From contig NC_079888.1 in the NCBI RefSeq assembly GCF_029227915.1, forward strand, positions 22,486,001 to 22,550,000: DNA of 64,000 nucleotides, given 5' to 3'. This document shows, one piece after another, positions 50,882 through 62,905 of this stretch. This stretch comes from Hydractinia symbiolongicarpus (Eukaryota > Cnidaria > Hydrozoa > Anthoathecata > Hydractiniidae). How positions within the stretch are numbered: position 1 is the first letter of the stretch; each line of letters begins with the position of its first letter. The notes under the pieces were generated by a model. That model was not told the origin of the DNA. It saw only the letters and a list, made by a program, of their open reading frames with translations, and ran no database searches. Made by a program: the position numbers and the translations under genes.

Positions 50882-52755
50882 GCGTCTCATCAAAAATGAA
50901 AACATTTCTGAAAAGTACAAGTCTCATGCGTTTTAGTGGTGAAAATTAATTTAAAAAATCGGTCAGGAAATGAGTTTACTCCCCGGGTACTTTCTTTGTA
51001 TACTTTTGACTATACGGGCTGAGTCCGGGATTTACGGGAAATCGCAGGTTTTCGTTTGCCGGCGATTAAACTTCTTTTATTCAGCGTCTCATCAAAAATG
51101 AAAACATTTTTGAAAACTACAAGTCTCATGCGTTTTAGTGGTGAAAAAATAATTTAAAAACTCGTTCGGGAAATGAGTTTACTCCCTGGGTACTTTCTTT
51201 GTATACTTTTGACTATACGGGCTGATTCCGGGATTTACGGGAAGTCGCGGGTTTTCGTTTGCCGGCGATTAAACTTCTTTTATTCAGCGTCTCATCAAAA
51301 ATGAAAATATCTTTAAATACTACAAGTCTCATGCGTTTTAGTGGTGAAAAAAAATTTAAAAAATCGTTCGGGAAATGAGTTTACTCCCTGGGTACTTTCT
51401 TTGTATACATTCTACTATACGGGCCAAGCCCGGGATTTACGGGAAATCGCGGGATTTCGTTTGCCGGCGATTAAACCTCTTTTATTAAGCGTCTCATCAA
51501 AAATGTAAACATTTTTGAAAACTGCAAGTCTCATGGGCTTTAGTGGTGAAAAGATAATTGAAAAAATCGTTTCAGAAATGAGTTTACTCACAGGGTACTT
51601 TCTTTGTATACATTCCACTATACGGGCCAAGCCCGGGATTTACGGGAAATCGGGGTTTTCGTTTGCCGGCAATTAAACCTCTTTCATTAAGCGTCTCATC
51701 AAAAATGAAAATATTTTTGAAAACTACAAGTCTCATGCGTTTTAGTGGTGAAAATTAATTTAAAATATCGTTTGGGAAATGAGTTTACTCCCTGGGTACT
51801 TTCTTTGTATACTAATGACTATACGGGCCAAGCCCGGGATTTACGGGAAATCGCGGGATTTCGTTTGCCGGCGATTAAACCTCTTTTATTAAGCGTCTCA
51901 TCAAAAATGAAAACATTTTTAAAACTGCAAGTCTCATGCGTTTTAGTGGTGAAAAGATAATTGAAAAATCGTTTCGGAAATGAGTTTACTCACAGGGTAC
52001 TTTCTTTGTATACATTCGACTATACGGGCCAAGCCCGGGATTTACGGGAAATCGCGGGTTTTCTTTTGTCGGCGATTAAACCTCTTTCATTAAGCGTCTC
52101 ATCAAAAATGAAAACATTTTTGAAAACTACAAGTCTCATGCGTTTTAGTGGTGAAAATTAATTTAAAATATCGTTTGGGAAATGAGTTTACTCCCTGGGT
52201 ACTTTCTTTGTACACTTTTGACTATACGGGCCGAGTCCGGGATTTACGGGAAGTCGCGGGTTTTCGTTTGCCGGCGATTAAACTTCTTTTATTCAGCGTC
52301 TCATCAAAAATGAAAATATTTTTTAATACTACAAGTCTCATGGGCTTTAGTGGTGAAATAATAATTTAATAAATCGTTTTGGAAATGAGTTTACTCACAG
52401 GGTACTTTCTTTGTATACATTCGACTATACGGGCCAAGCCCGGGATTTACGGGAAATCGCGGGTTTTCGTTTGCCGGCGATTAAACGACTTTTATTAAGC
52501 GTCTCATCAAAAATGAAAACATTTCTGAAAACTACAAGTCTCATGCGTTTTAGTGGTGAAAAAATAATTTAAAAATTCGTTCGGGAAATGAGTTTACTCA
52601 CAGGGTACTTTCTTTGTATACATTCGACTATACAGGCCAAGCCCGGGATTTACGGGAAATCGCGGGTTTTCTTTTGCCGGCGATTAAACATTTTTCATTA
52701 AGCGTCTCATCAAAAATGAAAACATTTCTGAAAACTACAAGTCTCATGCGTTTTA

Positions 52756-53362
52756 GTGGTGAAAATTAATTTAAAAGATCGTTCGGGAAATGAGTTTACA
52801 CCCCGGGTACTTTCTTTGTATACTTTTGACTATACGGGCCGAGTCCGGGAATTACGGGAAATCGCAGGTTTTCGTTTGCCGGCGATTAAACTTCTTTTAT
52901 TCAGCGTCTCATCAAAAATGAAAACATTTTTGAAAACTACAAGTCTCATGCGTTTTAGTGGTGAAAATTATTTTAAAAAATCGTTCGGGAAAAGAGTTTA
53001 CACCCCGGGTACTTTCTTTGTATACTTTTGACTATACGGGCTGAGTCCGGGATTTACGGGAAGTCGCGGGTTTTCGTTTGCCGGCGATTAAACTTCTTTT
53101 ATTCAGCGTCTCATCAAAAATGAAAATATCTTTAAATACTACAAGTCTCATGGGCTTTAGTGGTGAAATAATAATTTAAAAAATCGTTCGGGAAATGAGT
53201 TTACACCCTGGGTACTTTCTTTGTATACTTTTGACTATACGGGCCGACTCGGGATTTACGGGAAATCGCAGGTTTTCGTTTGCCGTCGATTAAACTTCTT
53301 TTATTCAGCGTCTCATCAAAAATGAAAATATCTTTAAATACTACAAGTCTCATGGGCTTTAG
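52756..53362 (+). repeat. 607-bp trimer in superblock C, copy 1
   Basis: Private markers GTCCGGGAATTACGGG (52847), GTGAAAATTATTTTAAAA (52961), GGGAAAAGAGTTT and TTTGCCGTCGATT (about 53281) all recur 607 bp downstream. Confidence 0.9.
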
Positions 53363-53969
53363 TGGTGAAATAATAATTTAAAAAATCGTTCGGGAAATGA
53401 GTTTACACCCCGGGTACTTTCTTTGTATACTTTTGACTATACGGGCCGAGTCCGGGAATTACGGGAAATCGCAGGTTTTCGTTTGCCGGCGATTAAACTT
53501 CTTTTATTCAGCGTCTCATCAAAAATGAAAACATTTTTGAAAACTACAAGTCTCATGCGTTTTAGTGGTGAAAATTATTTTAAAAAATCGTTCGGGAAAA
53601 GAGTTTACACCCCGGGTACTTTCTTTGTATACTTTTGACTATACGGGCTGAGTCCGGGATTTACGGGAAGTCGCGGGTTTTCGTTTGCCGGCGATTAAAC
53701 TTCTTTTATTCAGCGTCTCATCAAAAATGAAAATATCTTTAAATACTACAAGTCTCATGGGCTTTAGTGGTGAAATAATAATTTAAAAAATCGTTCGGGA
53801 AATGAGTTTACACCCTGGGTACTTTCTTTGTATACTTTTGACTATACGGGCCGACTCGGGATTTACGGGAAATCGCAGGTTTTCGTTTGCCGTCGATTAA
53901 ACTTCTTTTATTCAGCGTCTCATCAAAAATGAAAATATCTTTAAATACTACAAGTCTCATGGGCTTTAG
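53363..53969 (+). repeat. 607-bp trimer in superblock C, copy 2
   Basis: It carries the same four private markers as copy 1 (GGGAATTACGGG at 53454, GTGAAAATTATTTT at 53568, TGCCGTCGATT at 53888). I saw no difference between the copies at those sites. Confidence 0.9.
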
Positions 53970-54373
53970 TGGTGAAATAATAATTTAAAAAATCGTTCGG
54001 GAAATGAGTTTACACCCTGGGTACTTTCTTTGTATACTTTTGACTATACGGGCCGACTCGGGATTTACGGGAAATCGCAGGTTTTCGTTTGCCGGCGATT
54101 AAACTTCTTTTATTCAGCGTCTCATCAAAAATGAAAACATTTTTGAAAACTACAAGTCTCATGCGTTTTAGTGTTGAAAAAATAAATTAAAAAATCGTTC
54201 TGGAAATGAGTTTACTCACAGGGTACTTTCTTTGTATACATTCGACTATACGGGCCAAGCCCGGGATTTACGGGAAATCGCGGGTTTTCGTTTGCCGGCG
54301 ATTAAACCTCTTTCATTAAGCGTCTCATCAAAAATGAAAACATTTTTGAAAACTACAAGTCTCATGCGTTTTA

Positions 54374-56399
54374 GTGGTGAAAATTAATTTAAAAAATCGT
54401 TCGGGAAATGAGTTTACTCCCTGGGTACTTTCTTTGTATACTTTTGACTATACGGGCCGAGTCCGGGATTTACGGGAAGTCGCGGGTTTTCGTTTGCCGG
54501 CAATTAAACTTCTTTTATTCAGCGTCTCATCAAAAATAAAAACATTTTTAAAAACTACAAGTCTCATGGGCTTTAGTGGTGAAATAATAATTTAAAAAAT
54601 CGTTCGGGAAATGAGTTTACACCCCGGGTACTTTCTTTGTATACTTTTGACTATACGGGCCGAGTCCGGGATTTACGGGAAATCGCAGGTTTTCGTTTGC
54701 CGGCGATTAAACTTCTTTTATTCAGCGTCTCATCAAAAATGAAAACATTTTTGAAAACTACAAGTCTCATGCGTTTTAGTGGTGAAAAAATAATTTAAAA
54801 AATCGTTCGGGAAATGAGTTTACTCCCTGGGTACTTTCTTTGTATACTTTTGACTATACGGGCTGAGTCCGGGATTTACGGGAAGTCGCGGGTTTTCGTT
54901 TGCCGGCGATTAAACTTCTTTTATTCAGCGTCTCATCAAAAATAAAAATATCTTTAAATACTACAAGTCTCATGGGCTTTAGTGGTGAAATAATAATTTA
55001 CAAAATCGTTCGGGAAATGAGTTTACACCCTGGGTACTTTCTTTGTATACTTTTGACTATACGGGCCGACTCGGGATTTACGGGAAATCGCAGGTTTTCG
55101 TTTGCCGGCGATTAAACTTCTTTTATTCAGCGTCTCATCAAAAATGAAAACATTTTTGAAAACTACAAGTCTCATGCGTTTTAGTGTTGAAAAAATAAAT
55201 TAAAAAATCGTTCTGGAAATGAGTTTACTCACAGGGTACTTTCTTTGTATACATTCAAATATACGGGCCAAGCCCGGGATTTACGGGAAATCGCGGGTTT
55301 TCGTTTGCCGGCGATTAAACCTCTTTCATCAAGCGTCTCATCAAAAATGAAAACATTTTTGAAAACTACAAGTCTCATGCGTTTTAGTGGAGAAAAAAAA
55401 ATTTAAAAAATCGTTCGGGAAATGAGTTTACTCCCTGGGTACCTTCTTTGTATACATTCGACTATACGGGCCAAGCCCGGGATTTACGGGAAATCGCGGG
55501 ATTTCGTTTGCCGGCGATTAAACCTCTTTTATTAAGCGTCTCATCAAAAATGAAAACATTTTTGAAAACTGCAAGTCTCATGCGTTTTAGTGGTGAAAAG
55601 ATAATTGAAAAAATCGTTTCGGAAATGAGTTTACTCACAGGGTACTTTCTTTGTATACATTCGACTATACGGGCCAAGCCCGGGATTTACGGGAAATCGC
55701 GGGTTTTCGTTTGCCGGCGAATAAACTTCTTTCATTAAGCGTCTCATCAAAAATGAAAACATTTTTGAAAACTACAAGTCTCATGCGTTTTAGTGGTGAA
55801 AATTAATTTAAAATATCGTTTGGGAAATGAGTTTACTCCCTGGGTACTTTCTTTGTATACTTTTGACTATACGGGCCGAGTCCGGGATTTACGGGAAGAC
55901 GCGGGTTTTCGTTTGCCGGCAATTAAACTTCTTTTATTCAGCGTCTCATCAAAAATGAAAACATTTTTAAAAACCACAAGTCTCATGCGTTTTAGTGGTG
56001 AAAAAATAATTTAAAAAATCGTTCGGGAAATGAGTTTACTCCCTGGGTACTTTCTTTGTATACTTTTGACTATACGGGCCGAGTCCGGGATTTACGGGAA
56101 ATCGCAGGTTTTCGTTTGCCGGCGATTAAACCTCTTTTATTAAGCGTCTCATCAAAAATGAAAACATTTTTGAAAACTGCAAGTCTCATGCGTTTTAGTG
56201 GTGAAAAGATAATTGAAAAATCGTTTCGGAAATGAGTTTACTCACAGGGTACTTTCTTTGTATACATTCGACTATACGGGCCAAGCCCGGGATTTACGGG
56301 AAATCGCGGGTTTTCGTTTGCCGGCGATTAAACCTCTTTCATTAAGCGTCTCATCAAAAATGAAAACATTTTTGAAAACTACAAGTCTCATGCGTTTTA
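54374..56399 (+). repeat. 10-monomer HOR in superblock C, copy 1 (about 2027 bp)
   Basis: It is repeated at +2026/2027. Shared markers are AAAATAAAAACATTTTT, AAAATAAAAATATCTTT, AATTTACAAAATCG, TTTCATCAAGCG and GGAAGACGCGGG. Homology runs from about 54210 to 56075 and ends inside a chimeric monomer. Confidence 0.88.
56031..56232 (+). repeat. Chimeric class A/class B monomer
   Basis: The first half is class A (TACTTTTGAC, GAGTCCGGG, AAATCGCAGG). The second half is class B (CCTCTTTTATTAAGCG, AAAACTGCAAG, GAAAAGATAATTG). The switch lies in the stretch shared by both classes, GTTTTCGTTTGCCGGCGATT and the next bases (about 56108-56130). Confidence 0.85.
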
Positions 56400-58426
56400 G
56401 TGGTGAAAATTAATTTAAAAAATCGTTCGGGAAATGAGTTTACTCCCTGGGTACTTTCTTTGTATACTTTTGACTATACGGGCCGAGTCCGGGATTTACG
56501 GGAAGTCGCGGGTTTTCGTTTGCCGGCAATTAAACTTCTTTTATTCAGCGTCTCATCAAAAATAAAAACATTTTTAAAAACTACAAGTCTCATGGGCTTT
56601 AGTGGTGAAATAATAATTTAAAAAATCGTTCGGGAAATGAGTTTACACCCAGGGTACTTTCTTTGTATACTTTTGACTATACGGGCCGAGTCCGGGATTT
56701 ACGGGAAATCGCAGGTTTTCGTTTGCCGGCGATTAAACTTCTTTTATTCAGCGTCTCATCAAAAATGAAAACATTTTTTAAAACTACAAGTCTCATGCGT
56801 TTTAGTGGTGAAAAAATAATTTAAAAAATCGTTCGGGAAATGAGTTTACTCCCTGGGTACTTTCTTTGTATACTTTTGACTATACGGGCTGAGTCCGGGA
56901 TTTACGGGAAGTCGCGGGTTTTCGTTTGCCGGCGATTAAACTTCTTTTATTCAGCGTCTCATCAAAAATAAAAATATCTTTAAATACTACAAGTCTCATG
57001 GGCTTTAGTGGTGAAATAATAATTTACAAAATCGTTCGGGAAATGAGTTTACACCCTGGGTACTTTCTTTGTATACTTTTGACTATACGGGCCGAGTCCG
57101 GGATTTACGGGAAGACGCGGGTTTTCGTTTGCCGGCGATTGAACTTCTTTTATTCAGCGTCTCATCAAAAATGAAAACATTTTTGAAAACTACAAGTCTC
57201 ATGCATTTTAGTGTTGAAAAAATAAATTAAAAAATCGTTCTGGAAATGAGTTTACTCACAGGGTACTTTCTTTGTATACATTCAAATATACGGGCCAAGC
57301 CCGGGATTTACGGGAAATCGCGGGTTTTCGTTTGCCGGCGATTAAACCTCTTTCATCAAGCGTCTCATCAAAAATGAAAACATTTTTGAAAACTACAAGT
57401 CTCATGCGTTTTAGTGGAGAAAAAAAAATTTAAAAAATCGTTCGGGAAATGAGTTTACTCCCTGGGTACTTTCTTTGTATACATTCGACTATACGGGCCA
57501 AGCCCGGGATTTACGGGAAATCGCGGGATTTCGTTTGCCGGCGATTAAACCTCTTTTATTAAGCGTCTCATCAAAAATGAAAACATTTTTGAAAACTGCA
57601 AGTCTCATGCGTTTTAGTGGTGAAAAGATAATTGAAAAAATCGTTTCGGAAATGAGTTTACTCACAGGGTACTTTCTTTGTATACATTCGACTATACGGG
57701 CCAAGCCCGGGATTTACGGGAAATCGCGGGTTTTCGTTTGCCGGCGAATAAACCTCTTTCATTAAGCGTCTCATCAAAAATGAAAACATTTTTGAAAACT
57801 ACAAGTCTCATGCGTTTTAGTGGTGAAAATTAATTTAAAATATCGTTTGGGAAATGAGTTTACTCCCTGGGTACTTTCTTTGTATACTTTTGACTATACG
57901 GGCCGAGTCCGGGATTTACGGGAAGACGCGGGTTTTCGTTTGCCGGCAATTAAACTTCTTTTATTCAGCGTCTCATCAAAAATGAAAACATTTTTAAAAA
58001 CCACAAGTCTCATGCGTTTTAGTGGTGAAAAAATAATTTAAAAAATCGTTCGGGAAATGAGTTTACTCCCTGGGTACTTTCTTTGTATACTTTTGACTAT
58101 ACGGGCCGAGTACGGGATTTACGGGAAGTCGCGGGTTTTCGTTTGCCGGCGATTAAACTTCTTTTATTCAGCGTCTCATCAAAAATGAAAATATTTTTAA
58201 ATACTACAAGTCTCATGGGCTTTAGTGGTGAAATAATAATTTAAAAAATCGTTCGGGAAATGAGTTTACACCCTGGGTACTTTCTTTATATACTTTTGAC
58301 TATACGGGCCGACTCGGGATTTACGGGAAATCGCAGGTTCTCGTTTGCCGGCGATTAAACTTCTTTTATTCAGCGTCTCATCAAAAATGAAAACATTTTT
58401 GAAAACTACAAGTCTCATGCGTTTTA
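56400..58426 (+). repeat. 10-monomer HOR in superblock C, copy 2
   Basis: It matches copy 1 except for a local patch near 57091-57130 (GAGTCCGGG with AAGACGCGGG in place of GACTCGGG with AAATCGCAGG) and scattered single bases. The two copies diverge at about 58102, where this copy has GAGTACGGG. Confidence 0.86.
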
Positions 58427-59462
58427 GTGTTGAAAAAATAAATTAAAAAATCGTTCTGGAAATGAGTTTACTCACAGGGTACTTTCTTTGTATACATTCA
58501 AATATACGGGCCAAGCCCGGGATTTACGGGAAATCGCGGGTTTTCGTTTGCCGGCGATTAAACCTCTTTCATCAAGCGTCTCATCAAAAATGAAAACATT
58601 TTTGAAAACTACAAGTCTCATGCGTTTTAGTGGAGAAAAAAAAATTTAAAAAATCGTTCGGGAAATGAGTTTACTCCCTGGGTACTTTCTTTGTATACAT
58701 TCGAATATACGGGCCAAGCCGGGGATTTACGGGAAATCGCGGGATTTCGCTTGCCGGCGATTAAACCTCTTTTATTAAGCGTCTCATCAAAAATGAAAAC
58801 ATTTTTGAAAACTGCAAGTCTCATGCGTTTTAGTGGTGAAAAGATAATTGAAAAAATCGTTTCGGAAATGAGTTTACTCACAGGGTACTTTCTTTGTATA
58901 CATTCGACTATACGGGCCAAGCCCGGGATTTACGGGAAATCGCGGGTTTTCGTTTGCCGGCGAATAAACCTCTTTCATTAAGCGTCTCATCAAAAATGAA
59001 AACATTTTTGAAAACTACAAGTCTCATGCGTTTTAGTGGTGAAAATTAATTTAAAATATCGTTTGGGAAATGAGTTTACTCCCTGGGTACTTTCTTTGTA
59101 TACTTTTGACTATACGGGCCGAGTCCGGGATTTACGGGAAGACGCGGGTTTTCGTTTGCCGGCAATTAAACTTCTTTTATTCAGCGTCTCATCAAAAATG
59201 AAAACATTTTTAAAAACCACAAGTCTCATGCGTTTTAGTGGTGAAAAAATAATTTAAAAATTCGTTCGGGAAATGAGTTTACTCCCTGGGTACTTTCTTT
59301 GTATACTTTTGACTATACGGGCCGAGTACGGGATTTACGGGAAGTCGCGGGTTTTCGTTTGCCGGCGATTAAATTTCTTTTATTCAGCGTCTCATCAAAA
59401 ATGAAAATATTTTTAAATACTACAAGTCTCATGGGCTTTAGTGGTGAAATAATAATTTAAAA
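58421..59462 (+). repeat. Partial repeat of 57205-58246 at 6-monomer offset (1216 bp)
   Basis: TTCAAATATACGGG, TTTCATCAAGCG, GTGGAGAAAAAAAA and GGAAGACGCGGG recur in the same order 1216 bp after their position in the preceding block. Homology ends where this copy enters CGTTTTGGAAATGAG, while its partner continues as CGTTCGGGAAATGAG. Confidence 0.85.
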
Positions 59463-59881
59463 AATCGTTTTGGAAATGAGTTTACTCACAGGGTACTTTC
59501 TTTGCATACATTCGACTATACGGGCCAAGCCTGGGATTTATGGGAAATCGCGGGTTTGCGTTTGCCGGCGATTAAACCACTTTTATTAAGCGTCTCATCA
59601 AAAATGAAAACATTTCTGAAAACTACAAGTCTCATGCGTTTTAGTGGTGAAAAAATAATTTAAAAATTCGTTCGGGAAATGAGTTTACTCACAGGGTACT
59701 TTTTTTGTATACATTCGACTATACGGGCCAAGGCCGGGATTTACGTGAAATCGCGGGTTTTCGTTTGCCGGCGATTAAACAACTTTCCTTAAGCGTCTCA
59801 TCAAAAATGAAAACATTTCTGAAAACTACAAGTCTCATGCGTTTTAGTGGTGAAAATTAATTTAAAAAATCGTTCGGGAAA

Positions 59882-60287
59882 TGAGTTTACTCCCTGGGTA
59901 CTTTCTTTGTATACTTTTGACTATACGGGCCGAGTCCGGGATTTACGGGAAGTTGCGGGTTTTCGTTTGCCGGCAATTAAACTTCTTTTATTCAGCGTCT
60001 CATCAAAAATGAAAACACTTTTAAAAACTACAAGTCTCATGGGCTTTAGTGGTGAAATAATAATTTAAAAAATCGTTCGGGAAATGAGTTTACACCCCGG
60101 GTACTTTCTTTGTATACTTTTGACTATACGGGCCGAGTCCGGGATTTACGGGAAATCGCAGGTTTTCGTTTGCCGGCGATTAAACTTCTTTTATTCAGCG
60201 TCTCATCAAAAATGAAAACATTTTTGAAAACTACAAGTCTCATGCGTTTTAGTGGTAAAAAAATAATTTAAAAAATTGTTCGGGAAA
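59882..60287 (+). repeat. 406-bp dimer, copy 1
   Basis: A two-monomer unit carrying GAAAACACTTTTAAAAAC and GTGGTAAAAAAATAATTT is repeated at once at +406. AAGTTGCGGG is also shared. Confidence 0.87.
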
Positions 60288-60693
60288 TGAGTTTACTCCC
60301 TGGGTACTTTCTTTATATACTTTTGACTATACGGGCCGAGTCCGGGATTTACGGGAAGTTGCGGGTTTTCGTTTGCCGGCAATTAAACTTCTTTTATTCA
60401 GCGTCTCATCAAAAATGAAAACACTTTTAAAAACTACAAGTCTCATGGGCTTTAGTGGTGAAATAATAATTTAAAAAATCGTTCGGGAAATGAGTTTACA
60501 CCCCGGGTACTTTCTTTGTATACTTTTGACTATACGGGCCGAGTCCGGGATTTACGGGAAATCGCAGGTTTTCGTTTGCCGGCGATTAAACTTCTTTTAT
60601 TCAGCGTCTCATCAAAAATGAAAACATTTTTGAAAACTACAAGTCTCATGCGTTTTAGTGGTAAAAAAATAATTTAAAAAATTGTTCGGGAAA
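60288..60693 (+). repeat. 406-bp dimer, copy 2
   Basis: This is the tandem copy of the preceding dimer with the same private variants. CTTTATATAC replaces CTTTGTATAC near its start. Confidence 0.87.
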
Positions 60694-61689
60694 TGAGTTT
60701 ACTCCCTGGGTACTTTCTTTGTATACTTTTGACTATACGGGCTGAGTCCGGATTTACGGGAAGTCGCGGGTTTTCGTTTGCCGGCGATTAAACTTCTTTT
60801 ATTCAACGTCTCATCAAAAATGAAAATATCTTTAAATACTACAAGTCTCATGGGCTTTAGTGGTGAAATAATAATTTAAAAAATCGTTCGAGAAATGAAT
60901 TTACACCCTGGGTACTTTCTTTGTATACTTTTGACTATACGGGCCGACTCGGGATTTACGGGAAATCGCAGGTTTTTGTTTGCCGGCAATTAAACTTCTT
61001 TTATTCAGCGTCTCATCAAAAATGAAAACATTTTTGAAAACTACAAGTCTCATGCGTTTTAGTGTTGAAAAAATAAATTAAAAAATCGTTTTGGAAATGA
61101 GTTTACTCACAGGGTACTTTCTTTGTATACATTCAAATATACGGGCCAAGCCCGGATTTACGGGAAATCGCGGGATTTCGTTTGCCGGCGATTAAACCTT
61201 TTTTATTAAGCGTCTCATCAAAAACGAAAACATTTTTGAAAACTGCAAGTCTCATGCGTTTTAGTGGTGAAAAGATAATTGAAAAAATCGTTTCGGAATT
61301 GAGTTTACTCACAGGGTACTTTCTTTGTATACATTCGACTATACGGGCCAAGCCCGGGATTTACGGGAAATCGCGGGTTTTCGTTTGCCGGCAATTAAAC
61401 CTCTTTCATTAAGCGTCTCATCAAAAATGAAAACTTTTTTAAATACTACAAGTCTCATGGGCTTTAGTGGTGAAATAATAATTTAAAAAATCGTTTTGGA
61501 AATGAGTTTACTCACAGGGTACTTTCTTTGTATACATTCGACTATACGGGCCAAACCTGGGATTTATGGGAAATCGCGGGTTTTCGTTTGCCGGCGATTA
61601 AACCACTTTTATTAAGCGTCTCATCAAAAATGAAAACATTTCTGAAAAATACAAGTCTCATGCGTTTTAGTGGTGAAAAAATAATTTAA

Positions 61690-62297
61690 AAATTCGTTCG
61701 GGAAATGAGTTTACTCACAGGGTACTTTCTTTGTATACATTCGACTATACGGGCCAAGCCCGTGATTTACGGGAAATCGCGGGTTTTTGTTTGCCGGCGA
61801 TTAAACAACTTTCATTAAGCGTCTCATCAAAAATGAAAACATTTCTGAAAAGTACAAGTCTCATGCGTTTTAGTGGTGAAAATTAATTTAAAAAATCGTT
61901 CGGGAAATGAGTTTACTCCCCGGGTACTTTCTTTGTATACTTTTGACTATACGGTCCGAGTCCGGGATTTACGGGAAATCGCAGGTTTTCGTTTGCCGGC
62001 GATTAAACTTCTTTTATTCAGCGTCTCATCAAAAATGAAAACATTTTTGAAAACTACAAGTCTCATGCGTTTTAGTGGTGAAAAAATAATTTAAAAAATC
62101 GTTCGGGAAATGAGTTTACTCCCTGGGTACTTTCTTTGTATACTTTTGACTATACGGGCTGAGTCCGGGATTTACGGGAAGTCGCGGGTTTTCGTTTGCC
62201 GGCGATTAAACTTCTTTTATTCAGCGTCTCATCAAAAATGAAAATATCTTTAAATACTACAAGTCTCATGCGTTTTAGTGGTGAAAAAATAATTTAA
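61690..62297 (+). repeat. 608-bp trimer near the window end, copy 1
   Basis: It contains the private ACGGTCCGAGTCC variant at about 61952, which recurs 608 bp later. Homology with the next copy begins near AAAAATTCGTTCGGG. Confidence 0.86.
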
Positions 62298-62905
62298 AAA
62301 TTCGTTCGGGAAATGAGTTTACTCACAGGGTACTTTCTTTGTATACATTCGACTATACGGGCCAAGCCCGGGATTTACGGGAAATCGCGGGTTTTCGTTT
62401 GCCGGCGATTAAACAACTTTCATTAAGCGTCTCATCAAAAATGAAAACATTTCTGAAAAGTACAAGTCTCATGCGTTTTAGTGGTGAAAATTAATTTAAA
62501 AAATCGTTCGGGAAATGAGTTTACTCCCCGGGTACTTTCTTTGTATACTTTTGACTATACGGTCCGAGTCCGGGATTTACGGGAAATCGCAGGTTTTCGT
62601 TTGCCGGCGATTAAACTTCTTTTATTCAGCGTCTCATCAAAAATGAAAACATTTTTGAAAACTACAAGTCTCATGCGTTTTAGTGGTGAAAAAATAATTT
62701 AAAAAATCGTTCGGGAAATGAGTTTACTCCCTGGGTACTTTCTTTGTATACTTTTGACTATACGGGCTGAGTCCGGGATTTACGGGAAGTCGCGGGTTTT
62801 CGTTTGCCGGCGATTAAACTTCTTTTATTCAGCGTCTCATCAAAAATGAAAATATCTTTAAATACTACAAGTCTCATGCGTTTTAGTGGTGAAAAAAAAT
62901 TTAAA
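62298..62905 (+). repeat. 608-bp trimer near the window end, copy 2
   Basis: This is the second copy, with ACGGTCCGAGTCC at about 62560. It differs at AAGCCCGGGATT (copy 1 AAGCCCGTGATT) and leaves the pattern near 62893, where GTGAAAAAAAATTT replaces GTGAAAAAATAATTT. Confidence 0.85.

Larger units (their letters stand above)
41965..52701 (+). repeat. Superblock B (about 10.7 kb, about 53 monomers)
   Basis: This block follows A directly and repeats it with whole-unit differences. It has one extra 608-bp trimer (42222-43437). It lacks one 1824-bp 9-monomer unit, a three-monomer stretch matching about 39.2-39.8 kb of A and one TACTAATGAC monomer. It has one extra chimeric monomer near 50.1-50.35 kb. 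Its tail (52148-52697) matches the tail of A (41411-41960), including AATAAATCGTTTTGG, AAACGACTTTTATT and ACTATACAGGCC, which places the B/C boundary near 52.7 kb. There is no gene. Confidence 0.88.

Noticed and set aside
29405-52701. Superblocks A and B as a simple assembly duplication artefact
   Set aside because: They differ by substitutions and by several whole-unit indels, which a copy artefact would not create. Misassembly of the order still cannot be excluded without reads.
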